A stretch of DNA of 64,000 nt, taken from NCBI GenBank assembly GCA_049889535.1, contig JBMHDF010000002.1:38767-102766 (forward strand). Reading direction: 5' to 3'. This stretch comes from JAYQKL01 sp049889535 (lineage in GTDB: Bacteria; Pseudomonadota; Alphaproteobacteria; RS24). This document shows, piece after piece, positions 17,409 to 26,506 of this stretch; positions within the stretch are counted from its first letter, which is position 1, and each line of letters starts with the position of its first letter. The notes below the pieces were generated by a model. It was not told the origin of the DNA, made no database searches, and saw only the letters and a program-made list of their open reading frames with translations. The translations under genes and the position numbers were made by a program.

Positions 17409-18980
17409 TTAGTCCAGCACTTGCGCCTGATCAGCAAGGTTTTTACGGGTTTCATGCAGCTTTGTCATGAGCGCAATGGCTTTTTGCAATTGCACATCTT
17501 TTTCCAATTCGCGGGGTACATAAGCCAAAGAGGGGGTTTTCTTTTTCTCTGTTTCTGTTTCTGTTTCTTCAGAACTATCTGGCTTGTTGGGTGTCTCCGC
17601 TTCACTCTCATCTTGTTTTTCTATGGGTGATGTCTGGGGCGTGTCCGTATTTGCCTCATCGGTTTCGTTTTCCAAATGCCCGCGGAGACTGGCTTCCCGT
17701 CGACCAGAAATGTTTTTCAAATCCTCTGGTAGTTCTTGCTCAATAATAATGTCTGGGGTGATGCCAGTTGCCTGTATCGATTTGCCAGATGGTGTGTAAT
17801 AGCGCGCGGTTGTTAACCGCAAAGCCCCATTATTGTTTAACGGCATGATTGACTGCACCGAGCCTTTACCAAATGATTGTGTGCCAACAATCAAAGCACG
17901 GTGATGGTCCTGCAAAGCGCCCGCAACAATCTCTGAGGCAGATGCCGAGCCGCCATTCACCAAGACCATCACCACTTGCCCTTTGGTGAGGTCGCCGCGC
18001 CGTGCATTGAACCGGCTATTATCGCGCGCATGTCGTGCGCGGGTTGAGACAATTTCACCTTGACTGAGAAATGTGTCTGATACTTTGATGGCCTCGGTGA
18101 GCAAACCACCCGGATTATTGCGTAAGTCAATAATATATCCAGCAAAATCTTTGGCTTTAACCGATGCTGAAAGTTCAGAAATAGATTTGCGTAAATTGCG
18201 CGTTGTATTTTGGTTAAAAGTTGTCAGGCGGATATAGGCAATATTTTTGTCATCCCCCTCAAGGCGCGCGCGCACAGCTTTAATTTTAATCATGTCGCGG
18301 ATAATTTTGACCTCAAATGGATCATCCACCCCTTCGCGCACAACCGTAATCACAATTTCCGTGCCAACTTCACCGCGCATAATTTCAACCGCTTCTGATA
18401 AAGTCATGCCCATAATTTCTGTATCATCAAGCTTAATGATTAAATCATTTGGTAAAAGCCCAGCGCGTTGTGCGGGGGTATCATCAATTGGGGCAACCAC
18501 TTTCACGACCCCTTTTTCCATTGTGACTTCAATACCTAAGCCGCCAAACTCGCCTTTGGTTTGGACTTGCATATCATCGAAGTTTTTGGGGGGTAAATAA
18601 GCAGAATGCGGGTCTAGGCTCGATAGCATGCCAACCAATGCCGCCTCGATAAGCTCTTCATTTTCTGGTGGCTCAACATATTCTTCCCGCACGCGCTGCA
18701 GCACATCACCAAAAAGCGATAATTGTTGGTAAAGATTCATCCCCGAAGCGGGCAGTTCTGAAGCTTCGTCAGCTGTTTCAGTTGGCGTTTCAGAATTATT
18801 TTGCGCCAAGAGCTGATAGAGTTTCACCACTTCGTGCCAATCTGCCTGGTTTTGATTATTGGCCGCAATCTGAGTTTGAGCAGGCGCTGGGGTAGCAAGT
18901 GCGCATACCATCATGCCTGCAAAAATCACTGGCAGGATAGAGCTTGATAAACGCGGCATATGACGTGACAGAAATGTCAT
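17409..18980 (-). CDS. ctpA: Carboxy-terminal processing protease (S41), periplasmic
   Basis: Periplasmic serine protease of family S41. The 523-residue precursor has an N-terminal signal peptide ending near ATPAPAQ (residue 35), a PDZ domain (about 120-205, with GGLGIEVTMEKGVVKV and RAGLLPNDLI) and a Ser/Lys catalytic domain with NGGSASASEI and the lysine in GTQSFGKGSVQS. A low-complexity Glu/Thr/Pro tract (about 445-490, with a TETETEKKK run) precedes the C-terminal helix. It is directly downstream of the EnvC-like gene, an order common in Alphaproteobacteria, which suggests a cell-wall remodelling role. Confidence 0.94.
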   Translation of the reverse strand: MTFLSRHMPRLSSSILPVIFAGMMVCALATPAPAQTQIAANNQNQADWHEVVKLYQLLAQNNSETPTETADEASELPASGMNLYQQLSLFGDVLQRVREEYVEPPENEELIEAALVGMLSSLDPHSAYLPPKNFDDMQVQTKGEFGGLGIEVTMEKGVVKVVAPIDDTPAQRAGLLPNDLIIKLDDTEIMGMTLSEAVEIMRGEVGTEIVITVVREGVDDPFEVKIIRDMIKIKAVRARLEGDDKNIAYIRLTTFNQNTTRNLRKSISELSASVKAKDFAGYIIDLRNNPGGLLTEAIKVSDTFLSQGEIVSTRARHARDNSRFNARRGDLTKGQVVMVLVNGGSASASEIVAGALQDHHRALIVGTQSFGKGSVQSIMPLNNNGALRLTTARYYTPSGKSIQATGITPDIIIEQELPEDLKNISGRREASLRGHLENETDEANTDTPQTSPIEKQDESEAETPNKPDSSEETETETEKKKTPSLAYVPRELEKDVQLQKAIALMTKLHETRKNLADQAQVLD

Positions 18981-18996
18981 AGAATGTCCTCTTATG

Positions 18997-20181
18997 TTAA
19001 GACCGGAACCATTTATTCGGGCTTATGGGTTTTCCTTTATACCTAATTTCTACATAGAGCGTTAGGGTTTCTTTGCCATGATTTGGTCGTGATGATTGTG
19101 TCGCATATATTGGCCCGCTCATCTGCCCACCCATTCGCGCAATTGGCTCGCCTGCAAGCACTTGTTGATTAACTTGTGCGTCAATGGGGCCAAGCCCTGC
19201 AAAAAGTAAATGATGATTATCACCAACACCCAATATGAGAATATTGCCATAATCACGGAATTTGCCTGCATATAAAATGGTTGCATCAAAGGGTGCCGTG
19301 ACAAGCATATCCGCACCTGTGCGAATATATAAACCGTCACGCCCTAAATCTTCATTCAGTTTTTGTGTTCGGGCTTGTGATAAAACTGTGCCGGAAACGG
19401 GCAGAGGAAGCCGGCCTTTGGCATTTCTAAAATTTGAGAATTTTTTTGTGGTTTCTCGCCGTGCTTCCAAGCGGTCTACCAAATCGCGTAAAGAGCGTGC
19501 CTGGCGCGCCAGTTTTTGAATAGCTGCCGCTTCTTTTTCAATCGCGATTTGTGTGCGTTTTTCCGCGCGGGTTTTTTCCTGCACCAGTTCAGCCAGCATT
19601 AGACGGTCTTTTTGAGCTTGCGCGGTTTCGCTTTTCAAAACCTCGCGCCGCTCGCTCATATAGGCGCGAATTGTTGTTAACTCTTCCAATTGTTTTTTAA
19701 GCTGGTCGGCCGTGTTTTGCAGGGTTGGTACAATACCAGATATCGCAATCGCCCCGCGTATACCCGCCAATGCGTCATCTGGATTGATAGCAAATGGGGG
19801 CGGTAATTGTTTTTCAAATTTCTGTAATGCGCCTAACGATTTCGATAGTTCCTGTCTATCGCGGTCGAGTTTCGCTAAAATTGTTGTTTCGCTTACCCCA
19901 AGTTTCTCAATCTCATCAGCCAGCTCATTTTGTCTTTGTTCGCTCTCTTGTAATTTGGTGGCAAGGCGAATGATTTTTTGCCGCAATCGCTGCTTTTGTT
20001 TTTGTAAATCTTTGGCCTGCTTTTCGAGTTCAGCGCGATTTTTATCGCGCTGCTTGATTTCTTCTTCAATTTTTAGCAGTTGCTTTTTATCATCGGCAAG
20101 CGCAGGCATAGTGAGGCATAAACCAGCAATAAGCGAGAGGGATATCACAGAAAACCCAAACAGATTTAGATAAAGGCGCAT
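18997..20181 (-). CDS. envC: EnvC-like murein hydrolase activator (degenerate LytM/M23 domain)
   Basis: Periplasmic factor expected to activate septal amidases. From the ATG at 20181 it is 394 residues: a signal peptide (LSLIAGLCLTMPALA), long charged coiled-coil segments (about 25-115 and 155-250), and a C-terminal M23/LytM domain (about 270-394). In active M23 enzymes the first zinc motif is HxxxD; here the matching stretch is GLYIRTGADM, and the later HxH is HHLLFAG, so zinc ligands are lost, as in EnvC. A TTG four codons upstream is also in frame but less likely. ctpA follows after 16 bases; rlmH lies upstream. Confidence 0.85.
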   Translation of the reverse strand: MRLYLNLFGFSVISLSLIAGLCLTMPALADDKKQLLKIEEEIKQRDKNRAELEKQAKDLQKQKQRLRQKIIRLATKLQESEQRQNELADEIEKLGVSETTILAKLDRDRQELSKSLGALQKFEKQLPPPFAINPDDALAGIRGAIAISGIVPTLQNTADQLKKQLEELTTIRAYMSERREVLKSETAQAQKDRLMLAELVQEKTRAEKRTQIAIEKEAAAIQKLARQARSLRDLVDRLEARRETTKKFSNFRNAKGRLPLPVSGTVLSQARTQKLNEDLGRDGLYIRTGADMLVTAPFDATILYAGKFRDYGNILILGVGDNHHLLFAGLGPIDAQVNQQVLAGEPIARMGGQMSGPIYATQSSRPNHGKETLTLYVEIRYKGKPISPNKWFRS

Positions 20182-20205
20182 GATTTTAACCAAATATCTG
20201 CCCTC

Positions 20206-20685
20206 CTAATCGCGATGATAGGGATGATTTGTTAAAATAGACACCCCGCGCCATAATTGTTCTGCCAAAACCAGCCGCGCCAATAAATGTGGCAGGGTCA
20301 TTTTGCCCAAAGACAAAACATGTTGGGCGCTTTGGCGAAGATTATCAGCCAGCCCGTCAGCACCGCCAATCATAAATACCATATCACTATGCCCATTTTG
20401 GAGGCTTTGATTCAACAGCTCGGCAAAGGCGCGGCTGGTTATGTTTTTGCCGCGTTCATCAAGTGCAACCACACAGGCGCTTGCAGGCACACCAGCCATA
20501 AGCTTATCAGCTTCAAGGGTTTTGATATCCTCGCCTTGTCGCGCGCGTATGGATTTGATTTCTTGAATGGTTACCTGGTTTATGCCAATGGCGCGCCCAG
20601 CCTCAAGGCGTTTGAGGTAATCTTGAATTAGCGCCGTCTCTGGCGTGTTTTTATAATTGCCGATAGCCCTAATCTGAATGCGCAT
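20206..20685 (-). CDS. rlmH: 23S rRNA (pseudouridine1915-N3)-methyltransferase RlmH
   Basis: SPOUT-family methyltransferase that modifies pseudouridine 1915 of 23S rRNA on 70S ribosomes. The 159-residue product carries the knotted SAM-binding motifs VFMIGGADGL and the C-terminal LAEQLWRGVSILTNHPYHRD, the hallmark of the family. It follows rsfS with a 7-base gap, in the usual nadD-rsfS-rlmH order. Confidence 0.96.
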   Translation of the reverse strand: MRIQIRAIGNYKNTPETALIQDYLKRLEAGRAIGINQVTIQEIKSIRARQGEDIKTLEADKLMAGVPASACVVALDERGKNITSRAFAELLNQSLQNGHSDMVFMIGGADGLADNLRQSAQHVLSLGKMTLPHLLARLVLAEQLWRGVSILTNHPYHRD

Positions 20686-20692
20686 GACACTG

Positions 20693-21154
20693 CTATGCGC
20701 CCTGAGTGTCCTGATTTAAGAGGGCGTCCTCATCGGGCATCTCCATGAGCCACATTTTCTCGAGATTATAAAATTCGCGCACTTCAGGTCTAAATAAATG
20801 CACCACAATATCGCCCGTATCTACGAGTACCCAATCACAATTGGTCAACCCTTCGGCCTGAACTTGTTTAATGCCTAAATTTTTAAATTGCCGCATTAAA
20901 TGGTCTGACAAGGCGCCGACGTGGCGTTGGGATCGCCCAGAGGCAATGACCATGTAATCCGCGACAGCAGATTTACCCCGTAAATCAATTTTAATGATAT
21001 TCTCCGCCTTATCCTCATCGAGTGATTGATAGACCAAATCTACCAAATCATCTGGATTTTGCGGTTCTCGCTGTGCCACAGAGTTAGCTCTCTTTGCCAC
21101 AGTTTGTGATTGCGATTTTTCGCTCAGCGTTTTTCCCCTTAAAAAGTAACGCAC
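20693..21154 (-). CDS. rsfS: Ribosomal silencing factor RsfS
   Basis: Binds ribosomal protein L14 and blocks subunit joining under nutrient limitation. Family motifs are DLRGKSAVADYMVIASG, RSQRHVGALSDHL, NCDWVLVDTGDIVVHLF and REFYNLEKMW. The assigned start is a GTG giving 153 residues, but the first 40 are poorly conserved and the true start is uncertain: an AAGGGG sequence sits just inside this frame rather than before it. Upstream is nadD, a conserved pairing. Confidence 0.9.
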   Translation of the reverse strand: MRYFLRGKTLSEKSQSQTVAKRANSVAQREPQNPDDLVDLVYQSLDEDKAENIIKIDLRGKSAVADYMVIASGRSQRHVGALSDHLMRQFKNLGIKQVQAEGLTNCDWVLVDTGDIVVHLFRPEVREFYNLEKMWLMEMPDEDALLNQDTQGA

Positions 21155-21208
21155 TCATCTAATTTGTAGCAATCATATAGTCTGAATTCAACACTTACCT
21201 TATTTAAA

Positions 21209-21805
21209 TCACTGGCTATTTGTTTTTTGTTGACGAATAGATGTTGAAGAGCTGGCGTGAGTTTTGCCGTCAAGTAATATCCAGGCGGGGGTGTTTTGTG
21301 TGGGGAGCAGGCTTGCTTCATTTGCTGGCCGGCGCGCATGGGCAAAATATTGCGCCGCTGGCCCGAGCCCCGCCGTAATGGTTTCATTTGGTCTTGGATA
21401 TACCGCGACCGGCACTTGATTGAAAATTTCTTGCCAATTACGCCATTTGTGAATGCTACGCAAACTGTCTGCACCCATGATCCAAACAAACCGCACATTG
21501 GGATATTTGGCTTTTAAACAAGCAATTGTGTCTGCTGTGTAGGTCGTGCCAAGCAGGGTTTCTTCATTTGAAATATATGTCTTATATGTGCCGGCAATCT
21601 CTTCGCAAGCTTTGATGCGCTGTTGAGCGTTTTCCGGTTTTTCTTGCTTAAGTGGGTTTTGTGGTGACACCAACCACCAGACCAAATCAAGTTTGAGTTG
21701 AACTTGTAATTTGCGTGCCAGCAAAACATGGCCTTCATGCGGCGGGTTAAACGACCCGCCAAATAAACCAACCCTCATGCCATCAAAAAAAACTGGTCGG
21801 CGCAT
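21209..21805 (-). CDS. nadD: Nicotinate-nucleotide adenylyltransferase
   Basis: Joins nicotinate mononucleotide and ATP to make deamido-NAD. The nucleotidyltransferase signature VGLFGGSFNPPHEGH is near the N-terminus and the C-terminal SSTSIRQQ matches the ISSTxIR motif. The ATG at 21805 lies one base after the proA stop codon and gives 198 residues. The frame is open to 21835, which would overlap proA, and another ATG at 21778 is possible. Part of the proB-proA-nadD-rsfS-rlmH run. Confidence 0.93.
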   Translation of the reverse strand: MRRPVFFDGMRVGLFGGSFNPPHEGHVLLARKLQVQLKLDLVWWLVSPQNPLKQEKPENAQQRIKACEEIAGTYKTYISNEETLLGTTYTADTIACLKAKYPNVRFVWIMGADSLRSIHKWRNWQEIFNQVPVAVYPRPNETITAGLGPAAQYFAHARRPANEASLLPTQNTPAWILLDGKTHASSSTSIRQQKTNSQ

Positions 21806-21806
21806 T

Positions 21807-23075
21807 TTATTTAGGGCGCGTTTGCCCGCTCCCACGCACTTGGTATTTAAAGGTCGTTAATTGTTCCAAGCCAACAGGGCCGCGCGCATGAAACCGACCT
21901 GTCGCAATCCCGATTTCAGCTCCCATGCCAAATTCACCGCCATCGGCGAATTGGGTTGAGCTGTTATGCATCACAATCGCGCTATCGACACGGTTTAAAA
22001 AATGTTCTGCGGCGGCAGTGTCATCGGTGATAATGGCTTCAGTGTGGCCAGACCCATGCGTGCTAATATGGTCAACAGCTTCATCAACACCATCAATCAT
22101 TTTAATCGAAATAATGCTGTCCAAATATTCAGTGTCCCAGTCTTCATCGCTGGCCGCGCTTACGCGTGTATCGGCAGCTTGCACCATATCATCTCCGCGC
22201 ACAGCGCAGCCATTTTCCAGCATAATCTCAATTAAAGGTTTGAGATGAGTTTCGGCGCAAGCGCGATCAATCAATAGGGTTTCGGTGGCACCACAAATTC
22301 CAGGCCGCCGCATTTTGGCGTTCAGGCTGACTTGTTTGGCCATTTCCAAATCCGCTGCTTGATGGATATAAGTGTGACAAATACCATCCAAATGCGAGAA
22401 GACAGGCACACGGGCGTCATTTTGCACACGCTCGACAAGGCTTTTGCCGCCGCGCGGCACAATCACATCAATTGTACCCTCAAGGCCAGCCAGCATCATG
22501 CCAACAGCGGCGCGGTCAGTGGTAGGTACAAGCTGCACACACGCTTCTGGAAGCCCAGTTTCGGACAAGGCTTTGGCAAAGCAATCGGTAATGGCTTGTG
22601 CTGCATTTTGAATTTCTGAGCTGCCGCGCAAAATAACTGCATTGCCTGATTTTAAACATAAAGCGGCGGCATCGGCAGTCACATTCGGGCGGCTTTCATA
22701 AATCACCCCAATTACCCCCAAAGGCACCCGCACACGAGAAATGTTAAGGCCATTCGGTCGGCTCCAATCAGCCATCACATCACCGACGGGGTCGGGAAGG
22801 GCCACCACATCTTCCAAAGCTTTGGCAATGCCCTCCAGCCGTGCTTCATCAAGCGCAATGCGGTCAAGGCGGGCATTATTCAGCCCTTTTTCTTGTGCCA
22901 GCGCCATATCTTTGGCATTGGCGCTCAAAATAGTTTCAGCTTGGGCGCGCAATTCATTGGCTGCCGCCAATAAAGCTTTATCTTTTTGTGCGCTTGAGGC
23001 TGTGCCTAATACCCGTGACGCGGCGGCGGCTCTGGCACCCATTTCATTCATGATATTCTGCAAATTATCGCTCAT
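21807..23075 (-). CDS. proA: Gamma-glutamyl phosphate reductase
   Basis: Second step of proline synthesis: NADPH-dependent reduction of glutamyl 5-phosphate to the semialdehyde. The 422-residue protein belongs to the aldehyde dehydrogenase superfamily, with the catalytic cysteine in RRPGICGATETLLID and the cofactor-binding GVIGVIYESRPNV. The C-terminal GPVGLEQLTTFKY is diagnostic. proB lies 43 bases upstream on the same strand. Confidence 0.97.
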   Translation of the reverse strand: MSDNLQNIMNEMGARAAAASRVLGTASSAQKDKALLAAANELRAQAETILSANAKDMALAQEKGLNNARLDRIALDEARLEGIAKALEDVVALPDPVGDVMADWSRPNGLNISRVRVPLGVIGVIYESRPNVTADAAALCLKSGNAVILRGSSEIQNAAQAITDCFAKALSETGLPEACVQLVPTTDRAAVGMMLAGLEGTIDVIVPRGGKSLVERVQNDARVPVFSHLDGICHTYIHQAADLEMAKQVSLNAKMRRPGICGATETLLIDRACAETHLKPLIEIMLENGCAVRGDDMVQAADTRVSAASDEDWDTEYLDSIISIKMIDGVDEAVDHISTHGSGHTEAIITDDTAAAEHFLNRVDSAIVMHNSSTQFADGGEFGMGAEIGIATGRFHARGPVGLEQLTTFKYQVRGSGQTRPK

Positions 23076-23118
23076 ATTTCTTTCTCTCGTCCTATTCGCC
23101 TTTGATATTGGGTTGCGA

Positions 23119-24279
23119 TTATGATTTGTCGACTTGATGTGTCAGCACCATATTATCGCGATGCACCAATTCTGTGCGACCATAATAATTCAAATTATCC
23201 TGAATTTCATCGGTTTGTTTGCCCATCATATCGCGGGCTTGTTTATCGCTATGCTCGACCAGGCCGCGGGCAATCTCTTGCCCATTTGAATCAATAATCG
23301 CAACACAAGTGCCGCGCTCAAATTGACCCTCAACTTTTACCACACCTATAGGCAATAGGCTTTTACCATTGGTCAATGCTTGTGCTGCACCGGCATCAAT
23401 ATGTAATTGACTGCCTGATTGTAAGCTGCCTGCAATCCAAGATTTGCGCGCCGCATGAGGCGCCTGATTGGCTTGAAAAAAAGTACAATTCTGCGTGCCT
23501 TGCATAAGTTGCGATAAATTATGGGGTTGGCGGCCATCGGCTAAAATCATATGCCCGCCTGCTTGTGTGGCAATGCGCGCAGCTTCCAGCTTGGTAATCA
23601 TGCCTCCGCGACTATAGCGACTGCCACTTTCACCCGCCATATCATAGATATCAGATGTCAATTCTTTGACCTCGCCAATATGAGCGCTGGCGTCACCAAT
23701 TTTGGACGGGTCAGTGTAAAGCCCGTCCACATCGGATAATAAAATCAAGCAATCTGCTGCCATCATGCTTGAAACCCGTGCGGCCAGCCGGTCATTATCG
23801 CCATAGCGAATTTCTTGGGTAGCGACTGTGTCATTCTCATTGATGATAGGGATAACCCCGAGTGCCAACAGGGTGGTGAGGGTGCCGCGCGCGTTTAAAT
23901 AACGCCGTCTTTGTTCAGTATCATCAAGGGTCAGTAAAATTTGCGCGGCGCGACAATTTTGTTCAGCCAATACATCGCGCCATGCATGAGCAAGGGCAAT
24001 CTGGCCAGTTGCTGCTGCTGCCTGGCTTTGTTCAAGTGTCAGGGTTTCTTGGGTGAGGCCCAATTCGCCGCGCCCAAGTGCAATCGCGCCTGAAGAAACG
24101 AGAATGATTTCTTGCCCGTTTTTTTGCGCTTTAGCAATGTCGGCTGCCATGGCTTGCATCCAAGCATGACTCAGGCTGCCCTCTTCATCTTCCATCAAAA
24201 GAGCGGAGCCAACTTTAATGACAATACGCTTGGCATTTGTTAAAGCCTTTTGCGCGGATATGTTAATGGGTGATGACAT
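23119..24279 (-). CDS. proB: Glutamate 5-kinase
   Basis: First, feedback-inhibited step of proline synthesis: phosphorylation of glutamate. The 386-residue protein has an amino-acid kinase domain (about 15-265; RIVIKVGSALLM, LVSSGAIALGRGELG, NENDTVATQEIRYGDND) and a C-terminal PUA domain (about 285-375), the long form of the enzyme. It is followed by proA, and obgE lies upstream after about 50 bases. Confidence 0.97.
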   Translation of the reverse strand: MSSPINISAQKALTNAKRIVIKVGSALLMEDEEGSLSHAWMQAMAADIAKAQKNGQEIILVSSGAIALGRGELGLTQETLTLEQSQAAAATGQIALAHAWRDVLAEQNCRAAQILLTLDDTEQRRRYLNARGTLTTLLALGVIPIINENDTVATQEIRYGDNDRLAARVSSMMAADCLILLSDVDGLYTDPSKIGDASAHIGEVKELTSDIYDMAGESGSRYSRGGMITKLEAARIATQAGGHMILADGRQPHNLSQLMQGTQNCTFFQANQAPHAARKSWIAGSLQSGSQLHIDAGAAQALTNGKSLLPIGVVKVEGQFERGTCVAIIDSNGQEIARGLVEHSDKQARDMMGKQTDEIQDNLNYYGRTELVHRDNMVLTHQVDKS

Positions 24280-24330
24280 GACTTTTATTTCTCAAAATTT
24301 CTATAATTTTATCATTTCTATAATTATACG

Positions 24331-25383
24331 CTAAGGCCGCCAGCCGCCTTGTGCTTCCATTATTTGGGCTTCATCGCTTTCTGTCTGCCGATGATCCAGC
24401 CGCGTTAAGATTTCGGCCAGCAAAGGCTCAACCTGCAAGCGCGTGGCGCCTGAAATGGTCCAAATATTTTTTACCGAGGTTTTTGCCGCCTCTGCTAGCT
24501 CCTGGCGTTTTGTTTCAATTTCTGCTTCGTCCAAAATATCGCATTTGTTCAACGCAATGATTTCAGATTTCGCGGCAAGGCCCGCATCATAGGCGGCAAG
24601 TTCTTGTCTGATGGTTTGATAGGTTAAACCGACATCTTCTTGGCTGCCATCAACCAAATGCAAGAGCATGGCGCATCGTTCAACATGTCCTAAAAAGCGG
24701 TGCCCCAAACCCGCACCCTCTGACGCACCTTCAATCAGGCCGGGTATATCGGCTATGACAAATTCACGCCCTTTGGCGCCCACAACCCCTAAATTGGGGT
24801 GGAGGGTGGTGAAAGGGTAGTCGGCTATTTTGGGTTTGGCGCGTGTTACACCGGATAAAAAAGTTGATTTACCGGCATTGGGTAGCCCCAATAATCCGAC
24901 ATCGGCAATCAGTTTGAGGCGTAACCAAATCCAGCTTTCGCGGCCCTCAAGGCCTGGATTGGCATGGCGCGGCGCTTGATTGACAGGGCCTTTGAAACGG
25001 GCATTACCAAACCCACCATTGCCGCCCTCTGCCAATAAAACACGCTCCCCAACTTCGGTTAAATCCGCAATCAGAGTTTCGTTATCTTCAGCAAAAATTT
25101 GCGTACCAACAGGCACTTTCAATATTTTATCGTCGCCATGACTGCCCGAGCGGTTTTTACCCATACCATGCCCGCCAGTGCTGGCTTTAAAATGTTGTTG
25201 GTAGCGATAATCGATTAATGTGTTCAGACCATTAACGCATTCGGCATACACATTACCGCCGCGCCCGCCATCGCCGCCATCGGGCCCGCCATATTCGACA
25301 TGCGCTTCACGGCGAAAACTCACCGAACCAGCACCGCCATTGCCTGAGCGTATATATACTTTTGCCTGATCAAGAAACTTCAT
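24331..25383 (-). CDS. obgE: Obg family GTPase (ObgE/CgtA)
   Basis: Ribosome-associated GTPase in 50S assembly and growth control. The 350-residue protein has the glycine-rich Obg domain (1-158, starting MKFLDQAKVYIRSGNGGAGS) and a G domain with G1 GLPNAGKSTF, G3 DIPGLIEGASEGAGLGHRFL and G4 NKCD. There is only a short C-terminal tail. It follows rplU-rpmA but is separated from them by a strong hairpin terminator, so it likely has its own promoter or relies on read-through. Confidence 0.97.
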   Translation of the reverse strand: MKFLDQAKVYIRSGNGGAGSVSFRREAHVEYGGPDGGDGGRGGNVYAECVNGLNTLIDYRYQQHFKASTGGHGMGKNRSGSHGDDKILKVPVGTQIFAEDNETLIADLTEVGERVLLAEGGNGGFGNARFKGPVNQAPRHANPGLEGRESWIWLRLKLIADVGLLGLPNAGKSTFLSGVTRAKPKIADYPFTTLHPNLGVVGAKGREFVIADIPGLIEGASEGAGLGHRFLGHVERCAMLLHLVDGSQEDVGLTYQTIRQELAAYDAGLAAKSEIIALNKCDILDEAEIETKRQELAEAAKTSVKNIWTISGATRLQVEPLLAEILTRLDHRQTESDEAQIMEAQGGWRP

Positions 25384-25433
25384 GGCGTCAGTTTATCCCT
25401 ATTTCAATTTTTAACAGCAAAAAAACAGCAATA

Positions 25434-25463
25434 AAAAAGGGAGATGGTGCCATCTCCCTTTTT
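25434..25463 (-). terminator. Rho-independent terminator between rpmA and obgE
   Basis: A perfect inverted repeat: GGGAGATGG (25439-25447) and CCATCTCCC (25450-25458), flanked by an A run and a T run that extend the stem. It ends the rplU-rpmA transcript and could work in both directions. Confidence 0.85.
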
Positions 25464-25517
25464 AATTACGTTGTGATGGCAGTTCAGTCCGCTATCCGGA
25501 CAGAACACCTGCCGGAA

Positions 25518-25787
25518 TTATTCAGCCGCTTGGGCTGCCGGTGTGACCGAAACAGTTGTTCGGTTGCCACGTGCTTTACCAAATTGCACCTTGCCTTCGA
25601 CAAGGGCAAAAATAGTGTGGTCTTTACCCATACCGACATTATCACCTGGGTGCCATTTTGTGCCACGCTGGCGGATAATGATGTTTCCGGGAATCACATG
25701 TTCACCGCCAAATTTTTTGACGCCTAAACGGCGGCCAGCACTATCGCGGCCATTACGTGATGAACCACCTGCTTTTTTATGTGCCAT
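25518..25787 (-). CDS. rpmA: 50S ribosomal protein L27
   Basis: Ribosomal protein near the peptidyl transferase centre. The 89-residue product starts MAHKKAGGSSRNGRDSAGRR, with no N-terminal leader to be cleaved, and has GNIIIRQRGTKWHPG and the C-terminal basic part. It follows rplU after 5 bases and ends before a strong terminator. Confidence 0.98.
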   Translation of the reverse strand: MAHKKAGGSSRNGRDSAGRRLGVKKFGGEHVIPGNIIIRQRGTKWHPGDNVGMGKDHTIFALVEGKVQFGKARGNRTTVSVTPAAQAAE

Positions 25788-25792
25788 ATGCC

Positions 25793-26167
25793 TTACTCCT
25801 TATCGTCGCTTGCGTCTTTGGCTGCTTTTTTTGGCGCAGCTTTTTTTGGCGCAGATTTGCTAATCGCAGTAATTTTAACTTTGGTTAAATCCTGGCGATG
25901 TCCCAATTGGCGACGATAATTATGACGGCGTTTGAATTTAATCACGTCTATCTTATCACCGCGCGTTTGTTCAATAACTTCAGCTGTAACACTGGCGCCT
26001 GAAACGACTGGCGTGCCAATAGTTGGTTTCTTGCCAGCTTCGCCAATCATTAAAACATCAGTGAGCTTAATTTTATCGCCTGCATCTCCTGCTAAGCGCT
26101 CAAGCTCAATCACATCATCTTTTGCAACCCGGTATTGTTTACCACCGGTACGGACGACCGCATACAT
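25793..26167 (-). CDS. rplU: 50S ribosomal protein L21
   Basis: Ribosomal protein of the 50S subunit. The ATG at 26167 gives MYAVVRTGGKQYRVAKDDVI, the normal L21 N-terminus, with an AGGA ribosome-binding site; an upstream in-frame codon at 26191 is not needed. Length is 124 residues. The C-terminus is a Lys/Ala-rich tail encoded by short direct repeats around 25817-25857 (KKAAPKKAAK), an extension often seen in Alphaproteobacteria. Forms an operon with rpmA. Confidence 0.97.
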   Translation of the reverse strand: MYAVVRTGGKQYRVAKDDVIELERLAGDAGDKIKLTDVLMIGEAGKKPTIGTPVVSGASVTAEVIEQTRGDKIDVIKFKRRHNYRRQLGHRQDLTKVKITAISKSAPKKAAPKKAAKDASDDKE

Positions 26168-26506
26168 GGGCTTTATCCTCTGTTTTATCAACGTTAATGC
26201 CCATTATGAAGCGCATTGGCGTTGAATTAATATCACACAATCATACACACCCTAAAGGGAGTGCAATTTTGGGGCAATATACAGTCTCAGCAGGGCAAGT
26301 CAAGCCTGCAAATGGATTAAATAACATTCAGGAAAAAAATAGAAAACCACGTTTGTTGCATAAATACAACAGGGTAAAATCATGTGATATCAAGACTTTA
26401 CAGAGCGGCTAAAAAAGTGCTGAATAGGGGTGTCTGGCAAGACTTAAGGTGTGGTTAGCTGCTGCGCGTTATGTCTTGTTTAATCTGTTTATTGGGGAGG
26501 GAGCTT
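26168..26506. other. Intergenic region between rplU and a TonB-receptor gene
   Basis: A 339-base stretch with no supported gene. It must hold the divergent promoters for rplU-rpmA (minus) and the TonB receptor (plus). On the minus strand TTGCAC followed 15 bases later by TATGAT is a possible rplU promoter with a short spacer. A 5-bp inverted repeat (TGTTG...CAACA) lies near 26354-26371. Nothing else stands out. Confidence 0.4.

Noticed and set aside
25434..25463. Perfect inverted repeat as an operator
   Set aside because: The flanking A and T runs and its place after rpmA make it a terminator.
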